Shown piece by piece: positions 46,742 through 54,878 of a stretch of 64,000 nt of DNA. The stretch spans positions 85,297 through 149,296 of the forward strand of contig DATLIY010000013.1 in assembly GCA_035539175.1 (NCBI GenBank), given 5' to 3'. Below the pieces are notes generated by a model. The model did no database searches and had not been told where the DNA came from. It saw only the letters and a list, made by a program, of their open reading frames with translations. The stretch is from Acidisarcina sp. (GTDB taxonomy: Bacteria > Acidobacteriota > Terriglobia > Terriglobales > Acidobacteriaceae). Every line of letters begins with the position of its first letter. The stretch's first letter is position 1. A program made the position numbers and the translations under genes.

Positions 46742-47208
46742 AGCCGCACCATCTCTTCTGCCTTGTTTACTTCCTTGTTCAGTGGCGGCTGTGCCTCTAC
46801 CTGCGAATGGTCTGTATAGGACGGTCCCCGGGTGACGAAGCCCACGCCGAGCACAATCAGCACGATTCCAACCCAACGTGCGGGAGAGATCTGCTCATGC
46901 AGCCAGAAGCGGGAGAGCAGCGCAACCACCACATATCCAAATGCGGTGGAGGGGAGGACGAAGGTAAGATCGGCCCACGACAGAGCCGTGAGGTAGGACG
47001 CGAAGAATCCAAGCAGCAACAGGATTCCGGCGAAGACCCATGGGTTTGCGAGCGCATGAATCAGGCTGCCCAGATGATGCACGGAAACAGGGCCGAAGTC
47101 CTTCATGCCCTTGCCGAGAAAGGTGTCTCCCAGGGAGCCGGTCAGCATCACCGCGGCGAGAACCAGGTATCGGTGAAAGGTCATGGTGGATTGGTGGGTT
47201 TTCTTCAT
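46738..47208 (-). CDS. EamA/SMR-like half transporter (first of pair)
   Basis: The 156-residue protein has four hydrophobic segments (RYLVLAAVMLTGSLGDTFL; VFAGILLLLGFFASYLTAL; LTFVLPSTAFGYVVVALLS; WVGIVLIVLGVGFVTRG) and a 30-residue hydrophilic tail. The conserved SLGDTFLGKGM resembles the GDVLTASAM of its partner, so the pair are paralogs. The start at ATG 47208 is preferred; ATG 47184 is possible. It lies about 140 bases after the hpnJ stop with a hairpin between. Confidence 0.83.
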   Translation of the reverse strand: MKKTHQSTMTFHRYLVLAAVMLTGSLGDTFLGKGMKDFGPVSVHHLGSLIHALANPWVFAGILLLLGFFASYLTALSWADLTFVLPSTAFGYVVVALLSRFWLHEQISPARWVGIVLIVLGVGFVTRGPSYTDHSQVEAQPPLNKEVNKAEEMVRL

Positions 47209-47249
47209 GATTCCAGTTATGTGAGTTAAGGGGCCCTCTCGCGATGCAA

Positions 47250-47279
47250 AAGCGGCCAGCAATACTTCGCTGACCGCTT
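47250..47279 (-). terminator. Hairpin between hpnJ and the EamA pair
   Basis: On the minus strand AAGCGGTCAGC and GCTGGCCGCTT pair over eleven positions with one wobble around an eight-base loop, followed by TTGCATCG. Stem strength is moderate and the T-run is short, so it may be a partial terminator or attenuator between hpnJ and the transporter pair. Confidence 0.45.
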
Positions 47280-47348
47280 GAAACACACTGCAAGACAGCT
47301 TACTCCGCGCCCTCTCTGTCGGTCAGGGAACGGCAATGGCGAAAAACT

Positions 47349-48833
47349 CTAAATATTCGCCTTAGCGGCGGCGGCAGCAGAGTTGGCTGCCTGGGTCTTG
47401 CTATCCCGGACGACCTTGTTGCGAGCTGCGCGCAGCTTCAGGAACGACTTTGCTTCGGTGTACAGACGAGGCAGATCGCGATTCACAAATGCCTTCCAGA
47501 CCACGCGGAAGGCTGCCTTGGGCCGGAAGTAATATTCGTCATAAAAGCGGTGTACCATCTCGAGGACGTATTCCTTCGGCAGCCCCGGATACTCGATGTG
47601 GGCCATCTGGTGACCGCCCTCATCTGCCATCGCGCCTTGCTCCATGTTGGTAATGAAGCCGTTCTCGCGGGCGTACTCGTAGAACTCGGTGCCGGGAAAC
47701 GCGTGAGCGATGGAAACCTGGATGGTCTCGACGTCGAGAGTCTTGGCAAAGTTGATCGTATTGCGGATGGACTCCTTCGTCTCTCCGGGCAGGCCAAGGA
47801 TGAAGTCTCCGTGAATCACCAGGCCGAGGTCGTGGCAGTCCCGCGCAAAGTCGCGGGCACGCTCGATGGTGGCACCCTTCTTGATGTTCTTGAGGATCTG
47901 GGGATCGCCGGACTCGAAGCCTACGATCAGCAGGCGGCAACCTGCATCCTTCATCGCCTTCAGCGTTTCGCGGTCGGTAGTGACGCGTGAAGTGCAGGAC
48001 CAGGTCAGGTTCAGCGGCTTCAGCTTTTCACACAGTTCGATGGTGCGTGCCTTCTGGATATTGAAGGTGTCGTCATCGAAGAAGAACTCCTTCACCTGCG
48101 GGAACCTCTCTTTGGCGCGCTTCATCTCTGCGGCAACGTCATCGGCGGAGCGCTTGCGCCACGCATGGCCGCTAAGCGTCTGAGGCCACAGGCAGAAAGT
48201 GCACTGCGCCGGGCATCCGCGGGTGGAGTAGAGAGAGACATACGGGTGCAGCAAGAAAGGCACGTTGTAGCGCGTTACATCCAGGTCGCGTTCGTAGATG
48301 TCCGTGACCCAGGGCAGGGAGTCGAGATCCTCGACCTGCGGGCGATCGGGATTGTGCACTACCTGGCCGTTCTTGCGATAGCTGATGCCGAGCAGTTCTT
48401 CGAGGGGTTTTCCCTCGGCAAACTCCTTCACCGTGTAGTCAAACTCACGGCGGCAGACGAAGTCGATCACAGGACACTCGTTGAGCGCCTTGTCGGGCGA
48501 CGTGGTCACCGGGGGGCCTACAAAGGCAATTCTGATAGATGGATTCGCGCGCTTGATGGCTTCGGCAAGCTTCTGATCTCCGGCCCAGCCAACCGTGCTG
48601 GTGAAGAGGACGAGGAACTCGTACTCCTTGGCGATCTCGATGGTTTCCTCAGCCGAGACGTGGTGTGGCGGCGCGTCGAGCAGTCTGGAGCCTTCCAGCA
48701 TTCCGGCCGGGTAAGCCAGCCATACGGGGTACCAGTAGGATTCGATCTCGCGGGTTGCGGGCCAGCGTGAGCTGGCGCCACCATCAAAATTCTCAAAGGA
48801 GGGCGGGTTCAAAAACAGTGTCTTCAGCGGCAT
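47349..48833 (-). CDS. hpnJ: Hopanoid radical SAM protein HpnJ
   Basis: HpnJ contracts or rearranges the sugar of bacteriohopanetetrol glucosamine to give the cyclitol ether, a late side-chain step. The 494-residue protein has the B12-binding-type N-terminal fold (LFLNPPSFENFDGGASSRWP, IRIAFVGPPVTTSPDKALN), the radical SAM cluster Cys207-x3-Cys211-x2-Cys214 (RGCPAQCTFC) and FDDDTFNIQ. The frame runs up to 48974 but ATG 48833 starts at the fold. It is on the opposite strand from the main hopanoid operon, downstream partner genes being the EamA pair. Confidence 0.92.
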   Translation of the reverse strand: MPLKTLFLNPPSFENFDGGASSRWPATREIESYWYPVWLAYPAGMLEGSRLLDAPPHHVSAEETIEIAKEYEFLVLFTSTVGWAGDQKLAEAIKRANPSIRIAFVGPPVTTSPDKALNECPVIDFVCRREFDYTVKEFAEGKPLEELLGISYRKNGQVVHNPDRPQVEDLDSLPWVTDIYERDLDVTRYNVPFLLHPYVSLYSTRGCPAQCTFCLWPQTLSGHAWRKRSADDVAAEMKRAKERFPQVKEFFFDDDTFNIQKARTIELCEKLKPLNLTWSCTSRVTTDRETLKAMKDAGCRLLIVGFESGDPQILKNIKKGATIERARDFARDCHDLGLVIHGDFILGLPGETKESIRNTINFAKTLDVETIQVSIAHAFPGTEFYEYARENGFITNMEQGAMADEGGHQMAHIEYPGLPKEYVLEMVHRFYDEYYFRPKAAFRVVWKAFVNRDLPRLYTEAKSFLKLRAARNKVVRDSKTQAANSAAAAAKANI

Positions 48834-49037
48834 AGGCGTAACCCTGATTTTACCACTCGGGCAGGGCCTTTCGGGGGACGGAGCTGGAAATGGACTGAGG
48901 TAGACATCAGTCTGGCCTGAGCTCTGGCTGTGTTCCGCCGGTGTCGGCTCACACACGGGAAGGCCGCTTTTCATGCGCGGCTCGACTTTAATGCTCCTTT
49001 AACACTGTTCCCGCCCAGGTTCCATACACTCGTCCCC

Positions 49038-49382
49038 ATGCGGGATCAGCCACTTACCTATACTTCGACTCCAGGGCAGCAGGAAGGTACGATGATTCTG
49101 AAGCTCGTCGGCCCGCTCACGCTGGAGAATTTATTCGCTTTCCAGAAGGATCTCAATGAGACCCGGTCCAAGGTGCTCATCCTCGATCTTAGCGAAAGCC
49201 CCTATATGGACTCCGCCGGTCTGGGCGCGTTACTGAAGTATTACGTGTCCGCGGAAAAACAGGGCCGACAGATATTGCTGGCGGGTGTGAACGACCGAGT
49301 GAAGGCTATCCTCGAACTCTCTCATGTTGAAGGGATTCTCAAGAGCTTCCCCACCCCCGCAGAGGCAGAGGCCAGCCTCTGA
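49038..49382 (+). CDS. STAS-domain anti-sigma factor antagonist
   Basis: This is a 114-residue single STAS-domain protein, like SpoIIAA/RsbV. The switch segment LILDLSESPYMDSAGLGALL contains the Ser normally phosphorylated by an anti-sigma kinase (DSAG). It would release a sigma factor or act in a phospho-switch. No kinase, phosphatase or sigma gene lies nearby. The frame is open from 48930; ATG 49038 starts the fold with a short lead (MRDQPLTYTSTPGQQEG). It is divergent from hpnJ. Confidence 0.87.
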   Translation: MRDQPLTYTSTPGQQEGTMILKLVGPLTLENLFAFQKDLNETRSKVLILDLSESPYMDSAGLGALLKYYVSAEKQGRQILLAGVNDRVKAILELSHVEGILKSFPTPAEAEASL

Positions 49383-49435
49383 GTTGAAGGCATAACGCTT
49401 CCGGGGGAATAGCTTTTGAAACCCCGGGGAGACCG

Positions 49436-50788
49436 TCAGTTTTTGGGTGCGCTTTTTGCCCAGTCTTCAACGGACCCCACGGCACGCAAGAGCGAGAGCC
49501 GGGCGCGGGTGAGTTCAAAATCGGCGTCGAGCGAATCCTCGTAGCGCTGCCGTTCTTCAATACGTGCGGTTTGCTCTTCGCGCGGCGTGAGGGGAGTGGC
49601 ATTTGGCTGTCCACTGCCTGTCTGCAACTGCGTCAATATGGTTTCCAACTGGCTCTGAGCCAACTCCTGCTGCAGGGCAGCAACCTCGGCCTGGGCTGTC
49701 AGCTCCTCGATGCTCTGGTGCAGGCGCAGCGCCTGTTCTGCCGTCTGGTCGCGCAGCAAATCGGCCTGGGCAAGTGACTTGGCCGCATCGGCTCTCGACT
49801 CCCGTGCTTTGGCGTGCTTCTCAATGTCATACAAAGGAACTGTGATCTGGACTCCGATCCCGAAGTTATTGGATTGGAAGTGGGAGTAGTAGACATCGTA
49901 ATTATTGAACCGGGCATAGCGGTTGTATTGTGCGGCAAAGGATACCTGTGGTCGCCAATTCTGCCGCGAATCCCCAAAGGCCATGTATTGGCGGGATTTG
50001 GCCGAAGCGTAAGCTGCCTGCACATTTTCGCTGGCGTTGAAGGCCTTTTCGTTCCATTCGCCTCCCGATACAAAATTCGGGGGCGGGGGGATGCTCTTTG
50101 CATCGGTAACAAAGCTGGATGCAGGCATTCCGGTAAGGTGGGCCAGTGTCTCCCGCAGCGCCGCGGCTTCGTTGGCCAGGTGGATCCGCTTTAGGTGGAT
50201 GCGAGCCGCAGTCAGCCGGGTTCGGGTCAGCTCGACGCGCGGATCGAGTCCCGCCTCGGCGCGCTGCTGCTCGATGGCCGTAAGCTTGTCGACGTATTGC
50301 GACTCCTCTTCCAGGGCCGCCAGTTCATCGGTGGTCTTGTTCAACTGGATGTAATTGAGGGAAGCGTCAAGGATGACCTGCTGCCGCGCATCCTTCAAGG
50401 AGTGTTCGCTGGCTTTCAGCCCGGAACGAGCAGCGCGTATGTAGTCCGACTGGGAGAAGGTGAAGACCAGCGACTGCGCCGTCATGTCGTAAATCGAGGG
50501 CTGGCCAACAGGAAATCCATAAGAGTACCCAATCCCGGAGCCGATCGAGAATGCCGGGATATAGACGTCTTTGGTTTGGCTGAGTACCGCAGCAGCCTTC
50601 TGCACATCGGCGGTAGCGATGCGCACGCTGGCGCTGTTGCGCAGGGCCAGGTCCACGGTGGTGTACAGGGAGACTTGCGCGCGAGCAGCCACTGCGGGGC
50701 ACAGCATAAGGCATGCGAGTGCAAACCACTGGATTCGACGCCTCACGGGCACGTTCTTCTCTAACGCCAAAGGGTAAAACCTCGTCAT
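49436..50788 (-). CDS. TolC-family outer membrane efflux protein
   Basis: This is an outer-membrane channel of the TolC type, 450 residues. It has a signal peptide (IQWFALACLMLCPAVAARAQ), then two OEP repeats rich in coiled-coil heptads (SLNYIQLNKTTDELAALEEESQ; LRLHQSIEELTAQAEVAALQ). ATG 50788 is chosen from a longer frame so that the signal peptide is near the start. It ends a three-gene run: adaptor, TPR protein, TolC (8 bases after the TPR stop). No inner-membrane pump gene is in the run. Confidence 0.88.
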   Translation of the reverse strand: MTRFYPLALEKNVPVRRRIQWFALACLMLCPAVAARAQVSLYTTVDLALRNSASVRIATADVQKAAAVLSQTKDVYIPAFSIGSGIGYSYGFPVGQPSIYDMTAQSLVFTFSQSDYIRAARSGLKASEHSLKDARQQVILDASLNYIQLNKTTDELAALEEESQYVDKLTAIEQQRAEAGLDPRVELTRTRLTAARIHLKRIHLANEAAALRETLAHLTGMPASSFVTDAKSIPPPPNFVSGGEWNEKAFNASENVQAAYASAKSRQYMAFGDSRQNWRPQVSFAAQYNRYARFNNYDVYYSHFQSNNFGIGVQITVPLYDIEKHAKARESRADAAKSLAQADLLRDQTAEQALRLHQSIEELTAQAEVAALQQELAQSQLETILTQLQTGSGQPNATPLTPREEQTARIEERQRYEDSLDADFELTRARLSLLRAVGSVEDWAKSAPKN

Positions 50789-50795
50789 TCGAATA

Positions 50796-51779
50796 CTAGT
50801 GTCCTGTACCGGCTGCCTGGCTGGCAGGCTTGTAATCGTGGGCAAGTGCGAGTGCTGCCTGAAATTCGTGTTGTGCGCCTGACGAATCCCCTTGCTTTGC
50901 CAGCAGCTTGCCCAGTTGCACATGGACCTCGAAGGCAGGAGAGTCTTCCGACTTCTGGTTTGAGCCAAGGTAATCCTTGAGCATCTGGGCCGCCAGTGGC
51001 AGTTCCTGCTGGCTCTTGATCAGCGTGGATGCGCCATTCACCAGGGCGACGGAGTGCAGCTTGTCGGCTGCGATGCCTGACTTGACCGCTCGCACCATGT
51101 CGTCCAGCCGGCCTCTCTTGCGATAGAAGGAGGCGAGCGACATCCACTCGTTTGCCGGATGCGGCGACGCTGAGATAGCAGCCTTGAATTCGGCTTCCTC
51201 CTGAACGTAATCCTTCTTGGAATCCGCGATACGGGCTCGCAATTCGTGGGCGCGGATTGGATCGACCAGGTTCAGCTTTTGCACCAGAGACTCGGCCTTG
51301 CTGGTGCTGCCGCCAACCATGGAAGGGGCGGAGCAATAGAACTCTCCCAGATCCGCCATGGCATCGGCATTGCGCCCATCCAGCGTGACAGCCCGCTCAA
51401 ATTCATCGCGCAGCTTCCGGGCAAATCCATAAGCGGAGAACATGGAGGCGCGTTCGGCCTTGGCGCCATAGGCGCGTCCCAGCCAAAGGTGATAGTTGCT
51501 CGAATCCGGGGAAAGGGTGGTCGCACGTTCGCATTGCGCTACGGCCTGGTCCCACTGCTCCAACTGGAGGGAGACGCGGCACAGGAGGTTATGCGCCTCT
51601 GCGTTCTGATCGTTGGAGGTGAGCGCCTGCTTCAACCGCCGTACCGCATCGTCCGCCTGACCCTGGACAATGTCATTGCGTACTGCGTCCAGGCCGTCGG
51701 AGCTTGCAGCCCGGATGGCGGGACAGAATGTGGCTGCGAGGAGGAATGCCAGCAGTCTTGTGGATCGCAGGTAAGCCAT
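50796..51779 (-). CDS. Exported TPR-repeat protein
   Basis: This 327-residue protein has a signal peptide (LLAFLLAATFCPAIRA) and at least four tetratricopeptide repeats, for example AEAHNLLCRVSLQLEQWDQAVAQ, SNYHLWLGRAYGAKAERAS, FEVHVQLGKLLAKQGDSSGAQ. It probably works as a periplasmic assembly or docking protein. It is two bases after the adaptor stop and eight bases before the TolC ATG, so it seems part of the efflux machine. I know of no standard efflux trio with a TPR protein in this position. Confidence 0.82.
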   Translation of the reverse strand: MAYLRSTRLLAFLLAATFCPAIRAASSDGLDAVRNDIVQGQADDAVRRLKQALTSNDQNAEAHNLLCRVSLQLEQWDQAVAQCERATTLSPDSSNYHLWLGRAYGAKAERASMFSAYGFARKLRDEFERAVTLDGRNADAMADLGEFYCSAPSMVGGSTSKAESLVQKLNLVDPIRAHELRARIADSKKDYVQEEAEFKAAISASPHPANEWMSLASFYRKRGRLDDMVRAVKSGIAADKLHSVALVNGASTLIKSQQELPLAAQMLKDYLGSNQKSEDSPAFEVHVQLGKLLAKQGDSSGAQHEFQAALALAHDYKPASQAAGTGH

Positions 51780-51781
51780 GG

Positions 51782-53023
51782 CTACTTCACGATTCTCGAC
51801 GGTGCGCCGTCCGTGAGCGGTTGACCGCTCGTGCTGCTCAGAGCGACTACGTCGTGCTCATTCAGACCACTCTCAATGCCGACCTGGGTCAGGTTAATGG
51901 TCCCCAGGGTGACAGGTGTGCGATGCAGCTTCTCATCGCGGACTACGTAGACAAAAGCCTTGCCATTTTCCGTGTGAAGCGCCTCGCGGGGGATGTTGAG
52001 GACATTCTTCTCGCTCTGGATAGTAACCGTAACCGTTACATTTGTATTCGGCAGCAGCGTTCCATCGGAGTCGTCTACCGCAACCAGCACTTCACCCACG
52101 TTGCGGGTTCCATAGGTAATGACGGTTGAGGGGATACGAGCAATGTGGCCGTGCCAGGCGCGGCCCGGGCGTGCATCCCACACAATCTTAATGGACTGGC
52201 CAAGCGCGAGCTTTCCCAGCTCCGGCTCGTCAAAATAGGCCCTGACCTGAATACTGGAGAGATTCGCCATTTGCAGGAGCAGCTTACCTTGATCCGCAAA
52301 CTCCGTCCGCGAGACGGGCAGGGAATAGACGGTACCCGCGAATGGAGCGCGAACGTTGGCCTGGTTGATAACTTCCTGCGCCGCGGCATAGGAGGCCTGT
52401 GCATCGGCAAGCGAAGCGCGTGCGTGGTCAAGATCGGCCTTGGAGTAGCGAGCACCCTGACGTTGTTCCAGGTTGGCTACGGAGGCATTTGCACCATCCA
52501 GCCGCTGTTTTGCCGCAGCCACTTCGTTGGGAGAGGCCGCCCCGGTGCTTTGCAGGCGCTGTAAGGCTGCCAAGTCACGTGTTGCCTGGTCGCGTTCGGT
52601 CTTCGCCTTGTTCAGATCGTTGCTGAGGGAAAGCCGCTCGTCCTGGGTTCCACCGCGCAGCACCATATCGTAGTTTGCCTGCGCGCCCTTTAGAGCGGCG
52701 AGGGCAGCGGCCAGGTGGGAGCGGGCATCGGTATCATCCAACTGCAGCAGGAGCTTACCTGCGGGGACCTGGTCGCCCTCATGAACATACAGCTCTTTTA
52801 CCGTGGCGGAGATGGGGCTGTGGGCTTCGAAGTTGGTTTGCGGCTCAACTTTGCCGTTCGTGCTGATCTGGCTGACCAGTTCGCTACGCGTGACCTCGGC
52901 GGCCCGCAACTGCAGCTTCTGCCTGGTTGCGGCGCGCACGCCATAAAAGACGAGGAACAGAACCAGTAGGGCCCCAATCCAAAGCAAACGCCGGTCGATT
53001 TTTTGCCTAACAGCTTCTGTCAT
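51782..53023 (-). CDS. HlyD/RND-type periplasmic adaptor
   Basis: This is a membrane-fusion adaptor of 413 residues. An N-terminal anchor helix (RLLWIGALLVLFLVFYGVRAA) is followed by the lipoyl-like half VTRSELVSQISTNGKVEPQTNFE, a long coiled-coil hairpin (about 125-215), a second lipoyl half YAAAQEVINQANVRAPFAGTV and beta-barrel parts (KIVWDARPGRAWHGHIARIP). It would link TolC to an inner-membrane pump. No pump gene follows; the run is adaptor-TPR-TolC. It is divergent from queF, about 130 bases apart. Confidence 0.88.
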   Translation of the reverse strand: MTEAVRQKIDRRLLWIGALLVLFLVFYGVRAATRQKLQLRAAEVTRSELVSQISTNGKVEPQTNFEAHSPISATVKELYVHEGDQVPAGKLLLQLDDTDARSHLAAALAALKGAQANYDMVLRGGTQDERLSLSNDLNKAKTERDQATRDLAALQRLQSTGAASPNEVAAAKQRLDGANASVANLEQRQGARYSKADLDHARASLADAQASYAAAQEVINQANVRAPFAGTVYSLPVSRTEFADQGKLLLQMANLSSIQVRAYFDEPELGKLALGQSIKIVWDARPGRAWHGHIARIPSTVITYGTRNVGEVLVAVDDSDGTLLPNTNVTVTVTIQSEKNVLNIPREALHTENGKAFVYVVRDEKLHRTPVTLGTINLTQVGIESGLNEHDVVALSSTSGQPLTDGAPSRIVK

Positions 53024-53151
53024 GTCGCGTCCGTGGTTCAGTATATCTGACTCAGGCGCTAGCCTTTAGGAATCAAAAAATGCAGGCGTACTCGAATCGC
53101 CAAGGGTGAGAAGCGTGATGCGGGATCAGACTTGTTGCGTACAATGTCGGT

Positions 53152-53556
53152 ATGGCCACTTCGCCGCGCTACACCGACGAACACGCAAAAGCGGGGCTGG
53201 ATTTCCGCTTTCCCGAGATTGAAACCTGGGAAAACCAGTTTCCGGCGTACGAAATCCTGATCGACGATCCGGAATTCACCTCCGTCTGTCCGAAAACGGG
53301 ATTGCCCGACTTTGGCGTGATTACCCTGCGATATATGCCCCGCGACCGCTGTCTCGAACTGAAGTCCTATAAGGAATATCTGTTCTGCTACCGGAATCTT
53401 GGCATCTTCCAGGAGAACATTACGAACCAGATCCTCGAGGACGTGGTGAAGGCCACGAACCCCATCTGGGCGGTGGTGAAGGGCGATTTTCGCCCGCGGG
53501 GAGGCATCTCAACGACAGTGGAAGCGCGCTGGCCGCGGCCCAGCCCCGAGAAATAG
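53152..53556 (+). CDS. queF: NADPH-dependent 7-cyano-7-deazaguanine reductase
   Basis: QueF reduces preQ0 to preQ1, a step of queuosine synthesis. It is the short, unimodular type at 134 residues. The catalytic Cys is in SVCPKTGLPDFG, and the QueF motif is LELKSYKEYL, followed by NITNQILEDVVKA and the ending RGGISTTVEARWP. No other queuosine gene is near. Its stop is four bases before the TTG start of the MFS gene. Confidence 0.96.
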   Translation: MATSPRYTDEHAKAGLDFRFPEIETWENQFPAYEILIDDPEFTSVCPKTGLPDFGVITLRYMPRDRCLELKSYKEYLFCYRNLGIFQENITNQILEDVVKATNPIWAVVKGDFRPRGGISTTVEARWPRPSPEK

Positions 53557-53559
53557 CGC

Positions 53560-54807
53560 TTGCCTCAGCCCAGCGAGCAGACTTCCCGACGGAGCGCCAC
53601 GAGGGCAGCCGGCATCGCGCTTCTCCTGCTGACCGGGCTGAACCTCTTCAACTTTATAGACCGCTACATCCTGCCGGGTGTGCAGCCGCTGGTGCAGAAA
53701 GAGTTTGGCGTCAGCGACGAGCGCATGGGTGCGCTCACCTACGCATTTTTTATTACCTACATGATCGCGGCGCCCTTGACGGGCTGGCTGGGCGACCGCT
53801 TTCCGCGCAAGCCGCTGATCGTCGCCGGCGCGTTGCTGTGGAGCGCGGCTACGCTGCTGACATCGCTGGTGCATAGCTACGAGACACTCTATATCCGCCA
53901 TGCCGTTGTTGGCATCGGGGAGGCAACCTTCACGATCTTTGCCCCGGCTTTGCTAGCGGATTATTACCCGGAGATGGATCGAAACCGGATACTCACCCTC
54001 TTTTATACGGCGATTCCGGTAGGCGCAGCCCTGGGGTATCTGACGGGGGGAATGCTGGGCCCGCGTTACGGATGGCGCGCTCCTTTCTTTGTCGCGGCGC
54101 TGCCCGGCGTCGTGATCGCGCTGCTGCTGTGGTTTTTCGTTCAGGAGCCGGAACGGGGAGCCTCCGACAGCTTTGCTCCGACGCTGAATCGCACCACGGT
54201 TCGCGGCCTGTTACGCAACCCGGCCTACTGGGGAGCGACGCTGGGCATGGCGATGATGGTCTTTTCCATGGGCGGGATCTCGGTGTGGCTGCCGACGTTT
54301 TTCTATCGCTATGGCGGTTACTCGTTGCAGCTCTCCAACCAGTTGATAGGCGGCATTACGGTGGTGGATGGCATTGTAGGCACCTGGCTGGGTGGATGGC
54401 TGGCCCAGCGCTGGCTCCAGCACAACCATCGGGCGCTCTATTTGCTTTCGGCAGCGAGTGCCGTGCTTACGATTCCCTTTGCGGCGGTTGCGTTTTTCGG
54501 GCCGCGTTCGCTCCTGATCCCCGCGGTATTGCTGGCGGAGTTCTTCCTCTTTCTCAACACCGGGCCGCTGAATACCGCGATCGTCAACGCCATCGCGGCG
54601 CCGGTCCGCTCCACTGCCATTGCGGTCAATCTCTTTGTGATTCACCTGCTGGGCGATGCCTCTTCGCCGAGGCTTATCGGCAGCATTTCGGATCACAGTT
54701 CGCTGCGCGTCGGCCTCGGTGCGACCCTGATCTCGCTGGTGCTCTCGGCGGCGATTCTGCTCGCGGGATCGCGTTTCGCTCCTCGCATGCAGGCTGCGGA
54801 GAGATAA
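53560..54807 (+). CDS. MFS transporter, Spinster-like
   Basis: This is a major facilitator with twelve predicted helices, 415 residues. The N-terminal sequence LNLFNFIDRYILPGVQPLVQ is typical of the Spinster (Spns) family, with GLGDRFPRK-type loop as GWLGDRFPRKPLIV and FIAPALLADYYPE later. Known Spns members transport lysophospholipids or sphingosine phosphate; the substrate here cannot be told. TTG start four bases after queF, CGAGAAA upstream. The glycosyltransferase gene follows after 71 bases on the same strand. Confidence 0.82.
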   Translation: MPQPSEQTSRRSATRAAGIALLLLTGLNLFNFIDRYILPGVQPLVQKEFGVSDERMGALTYAFFITYMIAAPLTGWLGDRFPRKPLIVAGALLWSAATLLTSLVHSYETLYIRHAVVGIGEATFTIFAPALLADYYPEMDRNRILTLFYTAIPVGAALGYLTGGMLGPRYGWRAPFFVAALPGVVIALLLWFFVQEPERGASDSFAPTLNRTTVRGLLRNPAYWGATLGMAMMVFSMGGISVWLPTFFYRYGGYSLQLSNQLIGGITVVDGIVGTWLGGWLAQRWLQHNHRALYLLSAASAVLTIPFAAVAFFGPRSLLIPAVLLAEFFLFLNTGPLNTAIVNAIAAPVRSTAIAVNLFVIHLLGDASSPRLIGSISDHSSLRVGLGATLISLVLSAAILLAGSRFAPRMQAAER

Positions 54808-54878
54808 TGCTTCATCTCTCGAAAACCGTTGCATAACAGGACTGTCCGCAAGGGCCGCACGCACTGGATACTGGATAC

